This document shows, piece after piece, positions 61,848 through 64,000 of a stretch of 64,000 nucleotides of DNA (positions within the stretch are counted from its first letter, which is position 1; every line of letters starts with the position of its first letter). The notes beneath the pieces are model-generated. The model saw only the letters and a list, made by a program, of their open reading frames with translations. It was not told the origin of the DNA and searched no databases. The stretch spans positions 30,132,875 through 30,196,874 of the forward strand of contig OZ038320.1 in assembly GCA_964035795.1 (NCBI GenBank). The letters are read 5' to 3'. The stretch is from Pterobdella sp. o SKG-2022. Its lineage: Eukaryota > Annelida > Clitellata > Hirudinida > Piscicolidae. Made by a program: the position numbers and the translations under genes.

Positions 61848-64000
61848 ATGGACCATAGTAACATTTTGAAAATTTTACAAAAGCCCTTTCCAATTGACAA
61901 AACGTCTTTAAAAAAATTGAAGCAATTGAAATTTTTGATAAAAAAGTCTGAAGACGCAAATTTTTTCATTCAAAATAATGGTAAGTGGGTTATAAAAAGC
62001 GGCAAAAATTAATTTCGAATTTTTCGTTATAGGACTTGACATACTTGAGAAGTTTCTAGAAGTAGAAGAATGCAAAGCTATTACTCTGAGCCTCTTAGCA
62101 AACTGTTGTGTAAATGTGAAAGCATGTTCAACTGTAATTCAAAGAGGACTTTTGAATAATATTAGTGAGATTTTCTGCTTAATTTTAATGAATAAATATA
62201 AATTATTTTTTATACTAATTAAGTAAATTATCCTTCAATTCATAAAAACATATGATTTAAAATTTTACTCATTGCTACCAATTTAAAACTCAGTGAAAAT
62301 CATAGAAACAGAGGTAGACCCTTACACATTAAAAAGCTCCATCAGAATCTTATATCTTTTGTGTAACCACGCTTACTCACGAAACATCGTTGAAAATTCT
62401 ACTGATTTGAAAAAACTATTAGTTGGTTGTTTGGAGAAACCTGAAATGGAATCAGTTTTTCTACACTTTCTTTTAGAAACTATCAAGTAGTATTTACATA
62501 TTTATGATATAATATTTATTATAAATTGAATTGCTCAAGCTCAAATTGTTTAAATCGAATACATTCGATGGTTTGTTGATCAGAACAACTCAGCATTTTC
62601 ATATTCACTGAATATTATAAACAGTTGACTCTATAAAGCCAAACTGTATAAAAAACAAAATTTAAGTTTCAAAAAAACTTCTTTTTTAGTCTATAAATTT
62701 TTGAAAACGTTCAATTTTAATAATATCAATTGTCTTTCATCACAGGAAATTCAGTACTGCAAAACAAAACCAAACTTTTTTGAAACTAGGTTTAACTTGT
62801 AAGCTAAGCAACCTTCTTCCAAGTGCTCCTTCAAATCTCATCCAAAGCATACTCGGACTTATTGAAATGACTCTTAGAAGGCAATTTCATTTTTTTCAAT
62901 TAAAATAATTTACATGTTGGAGCTATCTTTCAAACATAACCCCATCATTTTAGACGTTTTATTTTTTATACATTTTTATAAGATACTCTTCTCTCAAACG
63001 CAGGGGCTCCTCCAGAGATATGGAAGTTCAAAACAATATCAAGCTAACACTGAAAAATTTTGCTTCACTCTTTGCAGAAAAAGGAGAAAGATCACAAAAA
63101 ATTTTTGAATATTTTAATAGCAATATTCTTTTATTGAGCAATGTTGTTCCATTTGTGGGTCCATCTGGTTTTTTAGTATTTTTAGTCGAAACATTGAAAG
63201 ACTCTTCAAATTGTGATAAACCTTACTTTCTTGGTAAAATCTACATAGTGCTCAAAGTCGCCACAAATCGTTATCATTTCATACATGAGACTAACGGTCT
63301 ATCTCAGTTACTTCACTATCTTAAACATCCTGATTTGAAGGAGGCTGTCTTTGTGATTTTGAAGACGTTCTGTTTGCTTAAATTTTCAAAGCAAGTTAAA
63401 AAGCTTTTTCCGAAGGTTATTTTTCCATTTTGCCTCAAGATGCTAAAAGAATATACACACGAAAAGTTATCCAAAATGAATGAAAGTTTGTTAACAAAAG
63501 AACAACCAACTGAAAGCCCATTTGTGTCAAAAGTATTGGACAAAAATGCTACTATGAATGAGTTAAAACTTGAAGCTGAAAAATCCTTTGCCGACTATAA
63601 AAAATTTTCGAAAAACTCGGTTATCGATTCAAACATAACAAATTCAAAAATAGTGTTATCTGTCATTAATAACTTAGCAACATCAATCGATTTTCTACCT
63701 AGTTCCAAATTTGTTCGCACAGTAATTTATTATTATTTATTTGAAAATTCATCTGATGCCTCATATCTTATAAAAAAGATGGTCAGGGATAATAGCAGTC
63801 CTTCCAACCACGAAAAGATTCGACTTCTGGGTATTTCAAGCATGCTTCAGTCTGACTCTTTTTCTGGAAGTCATTTTATTCAAGAAGCTCTGTCGTCGGA
63901 CCACAAAATATTATTTGAAAGTCATGTTTTTAACGAGTTTATCATGGCAATGTACTTACCACTTATCGGGCTTTTTCGCAAAAATATCAAGTTTACTATA
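61848..64000 (+). CDS. Armadillo/HEAT-type helical repeat protein, 5' part (ARMC5-like?)
   Basis: Exons: 61848-61980, 62033-62164, 62294-62486, 62746-62880 and 63004 to beyond the window end. Phases agree at each junction, and 529 or so residues are open to the edge. The ATG at 61848 is followed by MDHSNILKILQKPF. The protein is a series of amphipathic helices without membrane segments. The stretch ITLSLLANCCVNVKACSTVI resembles the LSILADCC segment at the start of the armadillo repeats in ARMC5, a scaffold/E3-adaptor protein that ends in a BTB domain. Later helices (LLGISSMLQSDSFSG) are less telling, and any BTB domain would lie outside. Intron 4 starts with GC instead of GT (62881). Helical-repeat family is likely; the ARMC5 name is tentative. 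Confidence 0.6.

Overview
The window comes from an AT-rich animal genome. The genes are split by introns and separated by long AT-rich spacers, with tRNA-derived SINEs and eroded non-LTR retrotransposons scattered between. The gene set is metazoan: a Frizzled, a Van Gogh, an L1-type adhesion molecule, a nuclear receptor, syntaxin 18 and an armadillo-type protein. A nuclear receptor with two DNA-binding domains, as known mainly from flatworms and some molluscs, rotifers and crustaceans, suggests a lophotrochozoan, most likely a flatworm. The species cannot be fixed from sequence alone.

Layout, left to right. A partial plus-strand gene of unknown family ends at 2095. A divergent Frizzled in one exon lies on the minus strand (4772-8008). 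A complete 14-exon minus-strand gene (11837-20778) encodes an L1CAM/neuroglian-type protein with five Ig domains and no FN3 domains; an antisense LINE sits in one of its introns. About 8 kb without genes follows. Next come Van Gogh (28876-31190, plus), another 9 kb spacer holding an orphan coding-like segment and a retroelement scrap, and an 11-exon two-DBD nuclear receptor (40672-53279, plus). Syntaxin 18 is complete in five exons (54475-57211, minus). A small membrane-protein ORF and several repeats follow. The first five exons of an armadillo-type, possibly ARMC5-like, gene run off the right edge (61848-64000, plus). A 200-base assembly gap lies at 60534-60733.

The exon models were built by hand from splice sites, and phase agrees across nearly every junction. 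The L1-like, nuclear receptor and STX18 models each sum to a whole number of codons ending in a stop. Frizzled and Van Gogh are both planar-polarity/Wnt membrane proteins, but here Frizzled has greatly enlarged cytoplasmic loops and no KTxxxW Dishevelled-binding motif, while Van Gogh looks conventional. The most unusual items are this Frizzled, the FN3-less L1 protein, the nuclear receptor whose two DBDs have matching exon structure, and a 72-bp near-perfect hairpin inside the last STX18 intron.
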